A DNA stretch of 64,000 nt from a virus. Below, one piece after another: positions 15,945 to 26,347 of the stretch. Made by a program: the position numbers and the translations under genes. The notes under the pieces were generated by a model, which saw nothing but the letters and a program-made list of their open reading frames with translations, ran no database searches and had not been told where the DNA came from. The stretch covers positions 1 to 64,000 of the IMG/VR virus record IMGVR_UViG_3300033153_009093, one strand, 5' to 3'. Within the stretch, counting starts at the first letter, position 1, and every line of letters begins with the position of its first letter.

Positions 15945-16079
15945 ATGATGAAAATTTATTTTCAAAACATAGCATTTATTATAATAATATATTATCATTT
16001 TTTCTGGGAGTTTCAATATAGAATAAAAGCTACTATTATTTATTATAGGATAAAATTATTAAAATATTTAATTTTTTAA
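15945..16079 (+). CDS. Small membrane peptide
   Basis: A 44-residue ORF preceded by AAAAGG, starting at either of two adjacent ATGs, with a hydrophobic stretch (IAFIIIIYYHFFW). TAA stop. Probably a single-pass membrane peptide, but the support is only ribosome site plus composition. Confidence 0.4.
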   Translation: MMKIYFQNIAFIIIIYYHFFWEFQYRIKATIIYYRIKLLKYLIF

Positions 16080-16135
16080 ATAATATCCATATTGTAGTTT
16101 TATATATTGGCATAAAATACTGAGGAAAATCTATT

Positions 16136-16177
16136 ATGAATAATATAATGAGAAAAAGAAGAATAAAAAAAATATGA
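16136..16177 (+). CDS. Possible leader peptide
   Basis: A 13-residue, highly basic ORF (MNNIMRKRRIKKI) whose TGA overlaps the ATG of the downstream methyltransferase (ATGA at 16174-16177). Its likely role, if any, is translational coupling. Low confidence because of its length. Confidence 0.25.
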   Translation: MNNIMRKRRIKKI

Positions 16178-17838
16178 ATATTGTTAAACAATTAAAGGAA
16201 AATAATCAAGATTTCGAATGGTACCCTACAACCTTTGAAATGTTAGAAGTAATAAAAATACATTCCCAAAAAAAATTAAAACGGTATCCTGATGATAATT
16301 TTAGTGGGCCATTGAATGTTTTAGATATTGGTTGTGGGGATGGTAGAGGAGCTAAAATATTATCATGTGGCGGCAAAAAATTATTTATTGAAAAAAGCGA
16401 AATATTAAGAAATTCTTTATCCCATGAATTTATTCCTATGGGAACAGATTTTCATATAATCAACTTAATAAGTTTTAATAAAGTCGATGTAGTTTTCTGC
16501 AATCCTCCTTATTCTGAATATGTTAATTGGACAAAAAAAATATTATCACAATCAAATACATCTTATTTATATTTAATAATACCTACTAGATGGAAAGATG
16601 ACGAAGAAATTGAACAAGTAATAAAAATTAGAAATATAGAATATAATATCATTGGAACTTTTGATTTCTTGGATGCAGAAAGAAAGGCAAGAGCGGTTGT
16701 TGATATTGTATGTTTTGATATAGCCCCCCCTAAAAAATATAAAAAAAGAGTCGATTCATTTGATATATGGTTCAATGAAGCATTTCCTACGCATAAGGAT
16801 AATAATAAAAAAGAATATATATCCTTTGATGAAAAGGAAAAAAAGAAGAAGGAAGAAATAGAAAAAAATATATCACAAGAATTAGTTACTGGTAAAAATT
16901 ATCTTGAAGCATTAGTAACTATATATGATAAAGAATTATTAGAATTTTTAAATGTATTCAAGACTTTAAATAATACTTCACCTACTGTATTAAAAGCTCT
17001 GGATATTACACAAGAACAAATGAGCAGCACTTTAAAAACTCATATATCTACATTAAAAAATAAATATTGGTTAGAATTTTTTAATAGATATAAACCTATT
17101 AAAGATAAGCTTACAACTTATGGTAGAAAAATTTTAATAGATGAATTAAATAAAGATATGGTTACATTAGACTTTAATAATTCTAATGCATATGCCGTTA
17201 CTGTTTGGGCAATTAAGCAGGTGAATAATTTATATGATGATCAAATAGTTGATCTTATGAATAAATTAACAACTTATGCAAATATAAAATTATATAAATC
17301 TAATCAAAGAACTTTTGATGATGAAGACTGGAGATATAATAAAAACGATATTAGGCAGACATTAAATAAATATTATTTAAGTTTAGATTTAAGAATAGTT
17401 CTTAAAAATGCGGGGAATATTAGAAGGGTTTCAAGAGAATATGTAATAAATGATTGGGATTATAAAAATAATCTTCATAAAACTAGTCATGATTTAATAG
17501 ATGATATTTTAACTGTAGCTAATAACTTAGGTTTAAAAATAGAATCAGATTCATCTTATGATAGAATATGGTATCCCAGTGAAGAGCAAACTTTTTATTT
17601 TAAAGATGGTTCTATATTATTAAAAACAAGAGCATACTTAAATGGAAATTTTCATTTAAAATTAAATATAGAATTTCTTAAAGCATTCAATATAGAATTT
17701 GGAAGAATTAAAAAATGGTTAAAAAATAAAAAAGATGTTCAACAAGAAATGAATTTATCTAAAGAGGATATTGATAAATTTTTCAATAACAATTATAAAC
17801 TATTACCAGATAAAGAAATTTTGCAAATATGTAATTAA
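16174..17838 (+). CDS. SAM-dependent methyltransferase with DUF4942-like region
   Basis: A 554-residue protein. Residues 45-150 form a class I methyltransferase with motif I VLDIGCGDGRG and a D-V-V-F-C-N-P-P-Y motif (NPPY, residues about 110-113) typical of amino-methyltransferases such as N6-adenine enzymes. A charged coiled-coil-like linker follows. The C-terminal third (FYFKDGSILLKTRAYLNGNFHLKLN) resembles the DUF4942 domain that often accompanies such methyltransferases. Target probably DNA, for example to evade restriction. TAG-free with TGG Trp. Confidence 0.75.
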   Translation: MNIVKQLKENNQDFEWYPTTFEMLEVIKIHSQKKLKRYPDDNFSGPLNVLDIGCGDGRGAKILSCGGKKLFIEKSEILRNSLSHEFIPMGTDFHIINLISFNKVDVVFCNPPYSEYVNWTKKILSQSNTSYLYLIIPTRWKDDEEIEQVIKIRNIEYNIIGTFDFLDAERKARAVVDIVCFDIAPPKKYKKRVDSFDIWFNEAFPTHKDNNKKEYISFDEKEKKKKEEIEKNISQELVTGKNYLEALVTIYDKELLEFLNVFKTLNNTSPTVLKALDITQEQMSSTLKTHISTLKNKYWLEFFNRYKPIKDKLTTYGRKILIDELNKDMVTLDFNNSNAYAVTVWAIKQVNNLYDDQIVDLMNKLTTYANIKLYKSNQRTFDDEDWRYNKNDIRQTLNKYYLSLDLRIVLKNAGNIRRVSREYVINDWDYKNNLHKTSHDLIDDILTVANNLGLKIESDSSYDRIWYPSEEQTFYFKDGSILLKTRAYLNGNFHLKLNIEFLKAFNIEFGRIKKWLKNKKDVQQEMNLSKEDIDKFFNNNYKLLPDKEILQICN

Positions 17839-17853
17839 ATAAAATAATTTAAA

Positions 17854-18087
17854 ATGATAAAATATATAACTGAAGAAGAGACGGTAAAACGCCAGTATTT
17901 TGAAAAATTTATATGTGATAAATGTAAACGAGAGTTAACTGCCGATGATATTGATTTACAAGAAAGTTATACTATTCAATTTGAAGGCGGTTATAGTTCA
18001 ATGTTTGGAGATAGTGTAAAAGTGACATGTGATTTATGTCAAGATTGTTTATTTAAAATGATAGGAGAAATTTGTAAATATGAATAA
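17854..18087 (+). CDS. Small zinc-ribbon protein
   Basis: A 77-residue protein with two C-x2-C pairs (ICDKCKRE and CDLCQDC), the second followed by CLFKMIGE. The architecture (FICDKC, long beta segment, CQDCLFKMI) is a recurring small bacterial/phage zinc ribbon without assigned function. It overlaps the next gene by eight bases. Confidence 0.7.
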   Translation: MIKYITEEETVKRQYFEKFICDKCKRELTADDIDLQESYTIQFEGGYSSMFGDSVKVTCDLCQDCLFKMIGEICKYE

Positions 18088-18361
18088 TCAAGAAATAGAT
18101 ATCAGCATACCGACAGAATCAAGTTATGCTGAGTTATATAAAGATGATATATTTATAGGATGTATAAAATCCGAAATTCAACTATTCTCAATAAGGGCGC
18201 AAATAGCAGAAATGGACTTAGAAGGGTATTATATATTTTGGGTAGATGAAGAAGGTATCTCCTATACTATTAACATTACTGCATGCGGTAGATTATCTGA
18301 TTGGCCGGTGGGCTTTTTTGATTTATTTGATTTTTATTTAGACAAATTACTAATGATATGA
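18080..18361 (+). CDS. Hypothetical protein
   Basis: A 93-residue acidic protein overlapping both neighbours (eight bases upstream, ATGA downstream). No domain recognised; Trp in FWVDEE and LSDWPVG as TGG. Confidence 0.55.
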   Translation: MNNQEIDISIPTESSYAELYKDDIFIGCIKSEIQLFSIRAQIAEMDLEGYYIFWVDEEGISYTINITACGRLSDWPVGFFDLFDFYLDKLLMI

Positions 18362-19044
18362 AATTTTTAATACAAAATAATAATAATGAGTTACATGATT
18401 TTTCATCTACTTTAATAAATATTATTAAATATCAAAATAAAATTAATAGCGGTGATATACAATATCAAACATTGAGCAATATCGACCTTTATAAATTTTA
18501 TAAAAATCATATTCCTATTGGATCTGTTGAATTTGTTAGTGATTATATAAAATATTGGTTTAATAAAATACCGAAACCAATAAATATACCTAAACAATTA
18601 TTGGATTATGAATTTACAAAAAGGGAAATATTCAATGGTACAAATCATGATATAAATGGTTTATATTTTGTTAAATCCAATGATAAAATAAAATCATTTA
18701 CTGAAATATGCAGTGATGTTCCTTATAAAGGCAATTATCAAATCTCAGAAGTAATAGATATTGTTTCAGAATATAGAGTGTTCGTATTTCATGAAAGAAT
18801 TATAGGATTAAAAAATTATACAGGGGAATTTGATATATTTCCTGACATGGACATTATTAATAAGATGGTTAAGGTTTATACTAAATGTCCTCCTGTATAC
18901 ACTCTGGACGTTGGTATAACAGACGAAAATGATACCGTTATTATAGAAGTGCATGATTTCTTTAGCTGTGGTTTATATGGATTTGAGCATGTAAATTTGC
19001 CATACATGTATTCTCATACTTTTTATAATTTAATAAGGAAATAA
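18358..19044 (+). CDS. ATP-grasp domain protein
   Basis: A 228-residue protein. The C-terminal half carries ATP-grasp hallmarks: EVIDIVSEYRVFVFHERIIG, then YTLDVGITDEND and IIEVHDFFSCGLYGF, where the D and E/H-D residues would bind Mg-ATP. It resembles the small ATP-grasp (DUF4343-like) proteins found in phages. These enzymes join a carboxylate to an amine or thiol via an acyl phosphate; the substrate is unknown. Coupled to the upstream gene by ATGA and followed seven bases later by the DNA ligase. Confidence 0.7.
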   Translation: MKFLIQNNNNELHDFSSTLINIIKYQNKINSGDIQYQTLSNIDLYKFYKNHIPIGSVEFVSDYIKYWFNKIPKPINIPKQLLDYEFTKREIFNGTNHDINGLYFVKSNDKIKSFTEICSDVPYKGNYQISEVIDIVSEYRVFVFHERIIGLKNYTGEFDIFPDMDIINKMVKVYTKCPPVYTLDVGITDENDTVIIEVHDFFSCGLYGFEHVNLPYMYSHTFYNLIRK

Positions 19045-19050
19045 TTTATT

Positions 19051-20991
19051 ATGACAAATTTTTTACTTCAAAATTTATTTCTTCCTGAATTAAAAGAAAA
19101 TGCAGTATCTTATATCTCAACTTTCTCAGAGGAAAAGTTAGTCAAATTAATTTTAACATTAAAATATTATTATTATGATACTAATTCTCCTTTAATATCT
19201 GATGATATATATGATACTATAGAAGATTATTGCAGAAATAAATATCCAACCAATTTAAATTTTTATAAAGTGGGAAGTTCTATTAAAATAAATAGAATTG
19301 GAAAAACTAAATTGCCTTTTTATATGGGAAGTTTAGATAAAATAAAACCCGGCAATGATTTAATAGAAAAATTTAATAAGAAGTTTTCGGGCAAATATAT
19401 TTTATCTGATAAATTAGATGGACAATCATTAGAACTTCAATATATAAATTCAGAATGGAAAATATACACTAGAGGGGATGGTTCAGTGGGTCAAGACGTT
19501 TCTCATTTAGTAAAATATTTAATATTACCCAAATCTATTTCTGATATATGTATTAGGGCAGAAGTTATTATATCGATTTCAAAATTTAAAACTTTATTTC
19601 CTAATGCAAAAAATGCTAGAAATTCTATAAGCGGAATATTAACAAAAAAATCCGTTGATCCTGTATTAGTTAAAGAAATTGATATCATCGGCACTTCGAT
19701 AATGAATCCTGTAATATCGCCTTTACAGCAATTTTTAAAATTACAACAAATAGGGTTTAAAGTTCCTAAATATAAATTAGTTAATTCTTTAAACGAAGCG
19801 GATTTAATAAGTTATTATAAAAAAAGAAAAGAGAATTCTGAATATGTAATTGATGGTATCGTAATTACACAAAATGAAGTGCATGATAATATAGAATCTG
19901 GGAATCCAAAGCATAGTAAAGCATTTAAATTAGACAATCAAGGTCAATCAAATGATGAATCTGCCGTTGCAGTTGTTAAAAATGTTATTTGGCAACCTTC
20001 GAGATATGGAGTTTTAAAACCTGTCGTCATTATTAAACCTGTAAATGTTTGCGGTGTTACGATATCAAAAGTGACAGGGTTCAATTATAAATTCATAAAA
20101 GAAAATTGTATAGGAAAAGATAGTAAAATATTAGTAATTAGAAGTGGAGATGTTATACCGCATATAATTAGCATTATTAAAAAATCAAACCCGATATTAC
20201 CTGATATAAATTATCATCTTTCTGATAGTAAAATAGATGCTATTGCAGATACCGAAGTAACTGAAACAAAAATTAAAAAAATAAATAATTTTTTTAAAGT
20301 TATCGAAGTTGAATCCTTTAGTATTGGTTTAGTGACAAGATTTTATAATAATAAATTTGATACTATTCAAAAAATTCTTGGCATGTCAATAAATGATATG
20401 ATACTTATTGAAGGTATCAGAGAAAAAAGAGCAACTATTATTTATAATAATATTCATAAATCGTTACAAAATGTTACATTAAAAAAATTAATGACTGCAT
20501 CTGGTAGCTTTGGGAAAGATTTCGGTGAACGTAGAATTTTATCAGTGTTAAATATTGAACCAAATATATTAACTATTGATTCTAAAGATTTGATATATAC
20601 TATAGTTATAAATATTTCAGGATTCAGTGAAAATTTAACTAAAAGATTTATTAAAGGTTTATTAAAATTTAAAATTTTTAAAGAAAGTATAGATAGTTAT
20701 ACTAATATTAAAACTGAACAAACTAAAAAATTAAATAATGATTTTAATATATTAATAAATGAAAGAATACTTTTTACTGGATTTAGAGATTCAGAATTAA
20801 AAGAATTAATTTTAAATAATAGTGGAACAATATCTAAAACTATTTCAAAAAAAGTAACCATTATTATTATTAAAGATAAAAATTATTCTAATACTAAAAT
20901 TAAAAAAGCTAAAAAAATGAATATTAGTGTATTGACAAAAAAAGATTTTGTTAGTAAATATAAACTGATGCATTCTAAGAATAAGGAATGA
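19051..20991 (+). CDS. ligA: NAD-dependent DNA ligase
   Basis: A 646-residue LigA homolog. The adenylation motif is LSDKLDGQS (Lys about residue 117), followed by YTRGDGSVGQDVSHL and the motif IV segment VIDGIVI. An OB-fold and a HhH-like region (KILGMSINDMILIEGI) come next. The C-terminus has a BRCT domain (ILFTGFRDSELKELI). The zinc finger between OB and HhH is not obvious: the expected four Cys are missing. It would seal nicks in phage DNA using NAD+. TAG-free, stop TGA. Length is typical for the family. Confidence 0.9.
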   Translation: MTNFLLQNLFLPELKENAVSYISTFSEEKLVKLILTLKYYYYDTNSPLISDDIYDTIEDYCRNKYPTNLNFYKVGSSIKINRIGKTKLPFYMGSLDKIKPGNDLIEKFNKKFSGKYILSDKLDGQSLELQYINSEWKIYTRGDGSVGQDVSHLVKYLILPKSISDICIRAEVIISISKFKTLFPNAKNARNSISGILTKKSVDPVLVKEIDIIGTSIMNPVISPLQQFLKLQQIGFKVPKYKLVNSLNEADLISYYKKRKENSEYVIDGIVITQNEVHDNIESGNPKHSKAFKLDNQGQSNDESAVAVVKNVIWQPSRYGVLKPVVIIKPVNVCGVTISKVTGFNYKFIKENCIGKDSKILVIRSGDVIPHIISIIKKSNPILPDINYHLSDSKIDAIADTEVTETKIKKINNFFKVIEVESFSIGLVTRFYNNKFDTIQKILGMSINDMILIEGIREKRATIIYNNIHKSLQNVTLKKLMTASGSFGKDFGERRILSVLNIEPNILTIDSKDLIYTIVINISGFSENLTKRFIKGLLKFKIFKESIDSYTNIKTEQTKKLNNDFNILINERILFTGFRDSELKELILNNSGTISKTISKKVTIIIIKDKNYSNTKIKKAKKMNISVLTKKDFVSKYKLMHSKNKE

Positions 20992-21016
20992 AATATAAAT
21001 TAAAAAGGAAATAATT

Positions 21017-21184
21017 ATGTGCGGATATAATTTGTATGATGAAAGATTAGAAAAAAGTAATATGCCTTTATGTAAAAAAGAAGGAGGAACGATTATACTA
21101 TCAGATGAAGAAATAGAAATTCTTCAATTAGAATTAAGGGAATCTTATAAAGCTTTTAAACAATTTGATAAGGATAATAAATAA
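21017..21184 (+). CDS. Hypothetical small protein
   Basis: A 55-residue ORF with a clear AAAAAGGAAATAATT ribosome site. It begins MCGYNLYDERLEK and ends in an acidic helix. TAA stop five bases before the next start. Function unknown. Confidence 0.55.
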   Translation: MCGYNLYDERLEKSNMPLCKKEGGTIILSDEEIEILQLELRESYKAFKQFDKDNK

Positions 21185-21188
21185 TATT

Positions 21189-21389
21189 ATGAGTCTAACA
21201 AATCAAAGTTATGATGATATTCCAAAAGTTATATGTAAAGAAATAGGAATACTTATTCGTGCTACTGAGTTATTAGCACAAGTACACAATGAAATTTCCG
21301 GGCCGAGGGGCCTTTCGGGAGGAACAATTATTTCAAAAAAAACATCTAAAGAAATTGAAAAATATTTTCAAGAACATATATTCGATTAA
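21189..21389 (+). CDS. Hypothetical small protein
   Basis: A 66-residue protein. I place the start at ATG 21189; an in-frame TTG at 21165 would overlap the upstream gene. The segment NEISGPRGLSGGTIISKK has no family I can name. The TAA stop overlaps the convergent minus-strand gene end. Confidence 0.5.
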   Translation: MSLTNQSYDDIPKVICKEIGILIRATELLAQVHNEISGPRGLSGGTIISKKTSKEIEKYFQEHIFD

Positions 21390-21997
21390 ACTAATTTACA
21401 AAATCTAATATTGAATACTTGAGATATTCTATTAATGATACTTTCTTGATTCAATAAACGTTCAGTTTCAGGTATAAACTATAATTCTGTATGTGAAGAT
21501 TTTATAGAATGATATTCGCCCGGAAATTTTCTATAATAATGTAATTTAATAATTGAGTCTATTTCTTTGCTCATAAACCCATAAGTATCATAGTCTGTAA
21601 CATAATCAATCTTTAAATCATAGAAAATACTACCTAAATTACCTTTATTAATTTTTAATATATGAGGTATAATAAAGAATTTTATCTTTGGTAATTCTAC
21701 ACCGGTAGTATTTTCAGTTTTAACAAGCATCGTTCGTATATCTACAAACTGATTATTATATAATACCCTGCCGTTAAAATATTGATCAGGGTATGTTATT
21801 AATAAAACAGGAATAGTATTTGAGTCAGTTATATTATTAGCATCTTCAATATTTATTATAAATTTATATTTAATATTAGTAATTACAGTAGAATCAAATG
21901 AATCCCCGTTCTACATTATAGAAGTAGAATCTTCGTGAATGCCATCAATTAAATATTTTTTTAAATCGTTTACGATTACTTTATATTCGTCTATCAT
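21386..21997 (-). CDS. Recoded virion-type protein
   Basis: With TAG as sense this is a 203-residue protein (two TAGs: SIM-TAG-NGD and TEL-TAG-FIP), from ATG at 21995-21997 to TAA at 21386-21388. It is beta-rich and located beside the terminase. It may be a neck or head-completion protein on position alone. There is no TGG. It overlaps the end of the convergent plus-strand gene by four bases. Confidence 0.6.
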
Positions 21998-22017
21998 TTA
22001 ACAGCCTGATTTTTTTA

Positions 22018-22851
22018 TTAAAAAATAAAATTATAAAATACATTCTTTTTTCTTTTAAATTTCTTTAACTATTCATCTTTAAACGTATTCATTTGTTTAG
22101 CAAAATTAGGGTCATTAAAATTGTTAGCTAATGATTTTAAACTATCAGAATAATTGGATAGATCATTATCAAATGAAACACTTAATCCTGATAACGACAC
22201 TTCTTTAATTTTACTAAGTTCATCATTTGTCATATCGCTATTAATGGTATCATATACCAAATTGAATATCTTTTCATTGATATCCATATATTTACCATAT
22301 TGACTATTAATAATAAACTCTATAAATTTATAAAAAGTATACGGCTTTAATACGCTAAAAATGTATTCCACTATATTGTTAGGGTCTAATACTCTATTTG
22401 ACGTATAAACGACCATAGAATCCTTTTGAATATTTATATACTCACCTGTGCTATCTGTTAAAATCATAGGCCTAGAGGGTACATAATATGACGACATGCT
22501 ATTAATATATTGGCTTGTCATCTGTATAGAAAATATTTCATCTACAGATACAAATAAATCAGAAGTATTATAAATATTTTTTATAAATGACGAAGATACA
22601 ACTGACAATTTTTTAACCGGTATCATTAATTTAACTTCTAAAAAATTTTCATCTAATGAATCAAGGTATAATTTATAATTAGTTAAAGAATCTAACTTAT
22701 ATACTCTTGTATTTACTGCTGGAAAATCGTTAGAAAAGTTAGATAATATAAATGCCATTACTGTATTGATATCAGTAATTGATAATGAAGACATAATTGT
22801 CCCGAACTGTAACGAGATTTCATCTTTAATATCATTTAATGTTTTGCTCAT
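22018..22851 (-). CDS. Recoded virion-type protein
   Basis: A 277-residue protein; one in-frame TAG near the end (FKDE-TAG-LKKFKRKK) is followed by 17 more residues to TAA. It contains no TGG. The N-terminus is helical, the middle rich in Ser/Thr/Tyr. Position upstream of the previous gene and divergent from terminase suggests a structural role such as tail or neck. No family recognised. Confidence 0.55.
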
Positions 22852-22946
22852 ATTATTATTTCCAATATTATTTTATTATATTAATTCAAATTTATTCTAT
22901 ATATCAATGCTATTAATTAATATAATAAATGTTTATAGGGAAATAA

Positions 22947-24758
22947 ATGAAAACCTCAAGATATGACAACGCCACGTATTCATTAATAAGAAAGTTATTA
23001 TTATTACAAAAAAATAAACCTAGAAATTTTACACCTATGGATGAAAGATTTCTAAAATTATTAATAAATGGAAAGATTGATTATGAATAGATAAAAAGAG
23101 AAAAAGAAAAATGTAAAACTGATATCAATTATTTTATTAATACTTTTATTTATGTAAAAAATAAATTTCAAAATATAGACGAAATTCCTGAAATTTTAAA
23201 AGATAAAGTAGAAGATGATAAAATTAAATTCGTAATGTATGACATTCAACGAAAACTTGTTGATGCAATTATGAATGATGACAAAGTCATTTCTACTAAA
23301 TCAAGACAGATAGGATTTACGACTACTAGTTTAGCATGCGCATTATAGCTTATTACTTTTAATAATAATAAAACGGTATTGTTGTTTTCTAAAAGTGAAA
23401 AAGACGCAAAAGATACTTTAGCGGAATTAAAATTTATGTATAATCAATTACCATTTTTTTTAAGGCGAGCCATTGATAAAAATAATGAAAAGGAATTGAT
23501 ATTAGGTAATAAATTAAATAGTTCAAAAATCATAGTACAAACTACCGGTAAATCAAGTGGTAGATCTCATGCTGCAACTTAGATTCTATTTGATGAAGCT
23601 GATTATATTCAAGGCATATCTGATATATATAGAGCCTCGGCCCCTGCCATTTCGGCAACTAAAGGAAAATTTATAGTTCTTTCTACGCCTAATTTATATG
23701 GATCGTAGTTTCATAAAATGGTTCAAGGTTCAAAAAATAAAAGGAATGGATTTACTTTAATTGAAGGGCATTAGCATACTATACCTTAGAGAACAAAAGA
23801 ATAGTACGCTGAACAATGTGCAATGTTAAATCATGATAAAAAATCAATAGCGACAGAGCTTGATATGAAATAGATATTGCCCTTTGATACTTATTTTGAT
23901 GATAAAAAATTATTAATAATCAAAGGTATTAAGCCAACAGAAATTATTTGCGGAATAGTTAATCAGTATCATAAACCAAAAAAAGATAATATATATATAA
24001 TTTCTGTTGATTGTCAAGAGGAAGGTTCGCATAATAATGCGATAATTGTATATGATATCAATGAAAAAATAATTGTTGCCGAAGTTGCAACTAAAATGAA
24101 TATATATGAAACGTTATTAGAATTATCAACGTTATATAATAATGCTAGAATAATTATTGAAAGAAATAGAGGATTTTATTTAATAAAAAAATTTGAAGAA
24201 AATGATTTAGAAGAATTACTATTACCTAATATTAAATATTTATCTAAAACAGATAAATTTGAATTCGATATAGACGATAGAGGAAGGCCTAATAAATTAG
24301 GATTCGTAACAACAAAGCATACAAGAAATAAATTATTAATACATCTATCATCTTATATATATAAAACAAGAACCTTGCCAATTCCTATACTAGAAGAAGC
24401 CAGAACTTTTATTATTAAAAGAGGAAGGCCAATAGGAATAGTTAGTGACGACTTATTGATCAGTACAGGAATAGTTATATTAACGGCTTATGTTATTAAT
24501 GATTCTAAAAATAATACTTCTTCAAATAAAAAATTAAAATACTTAATTGATAATTATTAGGGAAAGTCATTAAATTTAAAAAATAAAAGTGTAACTCATA
24601 AAGAAAAAATTAAAAAACAAATAAATAAATTAAAAAGATCTTTAATGAGTTCTTCTAGTACAAATTCATATAATACTTTTATTCAAATAGAAGAATTGAA
24701 AAAAATGAATCATACTAATAATTCTAAAATAGGAAAAATTCAATCAATGTTTTTCTGA
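22947..24758 (+). CDS. terL: Terminase large subunit (nine in-frame TAG)
   Basis: A 603-residue packaging ATPase-nuclease once TAG is read through. Walker A is STKSRQIGFTTTS (compare T4 gp17 SRQLGKTT), Walker B is ILFDEADYI, the coupling motif is VLSTPN, and the RuvC-like nuclease half begins IISVDCQEEG. TAGs lie at 23088, 23346, 23580, 23706, 23772, 23787, 23802, 23871 and 24558. Several sit where terminases usually have Trp or another aromatic: CAL-TAG-LITF, GS-TAG-FHKM, GH-TAG-HTIP and KE-TAG-YAEQ. There are no TGG codons and 14 CAA/CAG. Read with the standard code it would look like fragments of a pseudogene; the frame is intact throughout. Stop TGA, then a terminator. Confidence 0.9.
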
Positions 24759-24759
24759 T

Positions 24760-24792
24760 AATAATACCGGAAAAAATCCGGTATTATTATTT
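24760..24792 (+). terminator. Rho-independent terminator after terminase
   Basis: AATAATACCGGA (24760-24771) pairs with TCCGGTATTATT (24777-24788), 12 bp, A-rich loop, then T-rich sequence. It overlaps the stop codon of the convergent small gene at 24787. Confidence 0.85.
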
Positions 24793-24966
24793 ATCAATCT
24801 TATTTATCCAACAGCAATTATACCAAAAAAATTCATTAGATGGTAGTTGTATTTTAACATCTCTATTTACATATCTTTTATTTATAATCGTTCCTGTTTT
24901 ATTTTTATTAACATCAGGGTAATCTATAACATATTGTTTACCCACAATAATATCATCAAAATACAT
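24787..24966 (-). CDS. Hypothetical small protein
   Basis: A 59-residue ORF, ATG at 24964-24966 and TAA at 24787-24789. It has a compact beta-rich start (YFDDIIVGKQYVIDYPD) and a WYNCCWINK ending with two TGG. It lies downstream of the CCA-adding enzyme on the same strand. Function unknown. Confidence 0.55.
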   Translation of the reverse strand: MYFDDIIVGKQYVIDYPDVNKNKTGTIINKRYVNRDVKIQLPSNEFFWYNCCWINKIDK

Positions 24967-25021
24967 AGTTATAACCTCTCTAATAATTTATTTAAACAAT
25001 CGATAATATATCTTGGAATAT

Positions 25022-26269
25022 TTATATTAACGTTTTAAAATAATTTACTCTTTTATTGAACAGAGTCTCGCCAAATATTTTTCCTGTTCCTTTATACCCT
25101 TCAGCTATAAGAGCTTTGCCGGTTACATCATTAATAGTTTGTAAATAATGTTTAAAATATACACACCTTTCTTTATGACCCTGCATAGCTTCTTCAATAT
25201 CTCCACCTTCCCTAAATGCTGAATCTATAAAAGATATCCTTGAAACATGTATAAAATCTTTATTTAAGTTATGTAGGAATCTAAAACATTTACCTATTCT
25301 CATTTCATACATTCGTTTAATTACCATATGAAATTGAGAACTTTTAATAGTTAGATTCTTTAATTTAGTAGGAATCTTTAACCGATTACAAAAGTTCTCA
25401 ATTTCAATAATTCCCAATTTATCATGACCGTGATGTTTAGGATGCATATTATTATCTGTAACACCCTTTCCGAAATCATGACATAATATCGATAGTTTAT
25501 CTTCAATAGTATTATTTCCATGATATAATAAATTTAGAGTATGATTTAAAGATGTTCCATCGTGCATATCCTTTACATTCAATGCAGCAACTTCCGGCAT
25601 AAATTTTTTTAATAAATTTATATCGTTTAAATGCCTAAAAAATTTATCAGGAGAATTAGATAACAATGCCTTTTCTGTTTCTTTCCATACCCTTTCATAA
25701 GATATTTCATTTAATTCATTATCATTAGTCATAGATAATAATAATTTAAATAAACTATCAGAAATATTAAAATTTAACTGCGAAGCAAACCTGCATGCTC
25801 TGAAAATTCTTAAATAATCATCTTTAAAATAATTGCTCACATTTCGTAATGTTTTATTTTTTATATCCGATATTCCATTATAAGGATCAATAATTTCTTC
25901 TGTTAATATATTGATAGCAATAGCATTGATTGTTAAATCTCTACGAAATAAATCTTCTTCTATTGTTACTTTATTTGTATAAAAATAAAACCCTGTATGA
26001 CCTGTTCCATGTTTAAATTCTTTTCTTGCCAATGCAACTTCACATGCTTCATTATTAATATTTATAATAAATACAGGAAAAGAAGTACCAACAACTTTTT
26101 CAAAGGGAATATTTTTGAAATCTACTCCGGTAATGACATAATCTCTATCATTAGATTTTCTATTCAGAAATTTATCTCTAACATATCCACCTGTTATATA
26201 TAAAGTACCTTCTAAATTCTTAATATAGTTAGCAAATTCAAGTTCAGAGTTAAATTTTATAGCCGTCAT
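25022..26269 (-). CDS. cca: CCA-adding tRNA nucleotidyltransferase with HD domain
   Basis: A 415-residue multifunctional CCA enzyme. Catalytic motifs: GGYVRDKFL (residues 27-35), DRDYVITG with the two metal-binding Asp, EVALARKEF, and RRDLTINAIAI. The neck/body region is followed by an HD phosphohydrolase motif LCHDFGKG and HHGHDKLG. Order and length match the gammaproteobacterial enzyme (about 410 residues). It would add or repair the 3' CCA of tRNAs, including phage tRNAs lacking an encoded CCA. It has its own sigma70 promoter, divergent from the gene at 26413. TAG-free. Confidence 0.93.
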   Translation of the reverse strand: MTAIKFNSELEFANYIKNLEGTLYITGGYVRDKFLNRKSNDRDYVITGVDFKNIPFEKVVGTSFPVFIININNEACEVALARKEFKHGTGHTGFYFYTNKVTIEEDLFRRDLTINAIAINILTEEIIDPYNGISDIKNKTLRNVSNYFKDDYLRIFRACRFASQLNFNISDSLFKLLLSMTNDNELNEISYERVWKETEKALLSNSPDKFFRHLNDINLLKKFMPEVAALNVKDMHDGTSLNHTLNLLYHGNNTIEDKLSILCHDFGKGVTDNNMHPKHHGHDKLGIIEIENFCNRLKIPTKLKNLTIKSSQFHMVIKRMYEMRIGKCFRFLHNLNKDFIHVSRISFIDSAFREGGDIEEAMQGHKERCVYFKHYLQTINDVTGKALIAEGYKGTGKIFGETLFNKRVNYFKTLI

Positions 26270-26304
26270 AATATAATTGCTCCATTAGTATTTAAGATTT
26301 TTTA

Positions 26305-26333
26305 ATAATACAATATAATTTAAATTTTGTCAA
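26305..26333 (-). promoter_or_regulatory. Sigma70 promoter for the CCA-adding enzyme gene
   Basis: Minus strand: TTGACA (complement of 26328-26333), 17 bp, TATTAT (complement of 26305-26310). It shares the sequence TTGACAAAATTT with the facing promoter. Confidence 0.8.
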
Positions 26334-26347
26334 TGTTTATTTTTAGC

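Noticed and set aside
22947-24758. Terminase as a pseudogene broken by stop codons
   Set aside because: All interruptions are TAG; none are TAA, TGA or frameshifts, and conserved motifs stay in one frame. The same pattern occurs in many neighbouring genes, so recoding is the simpler explanation.
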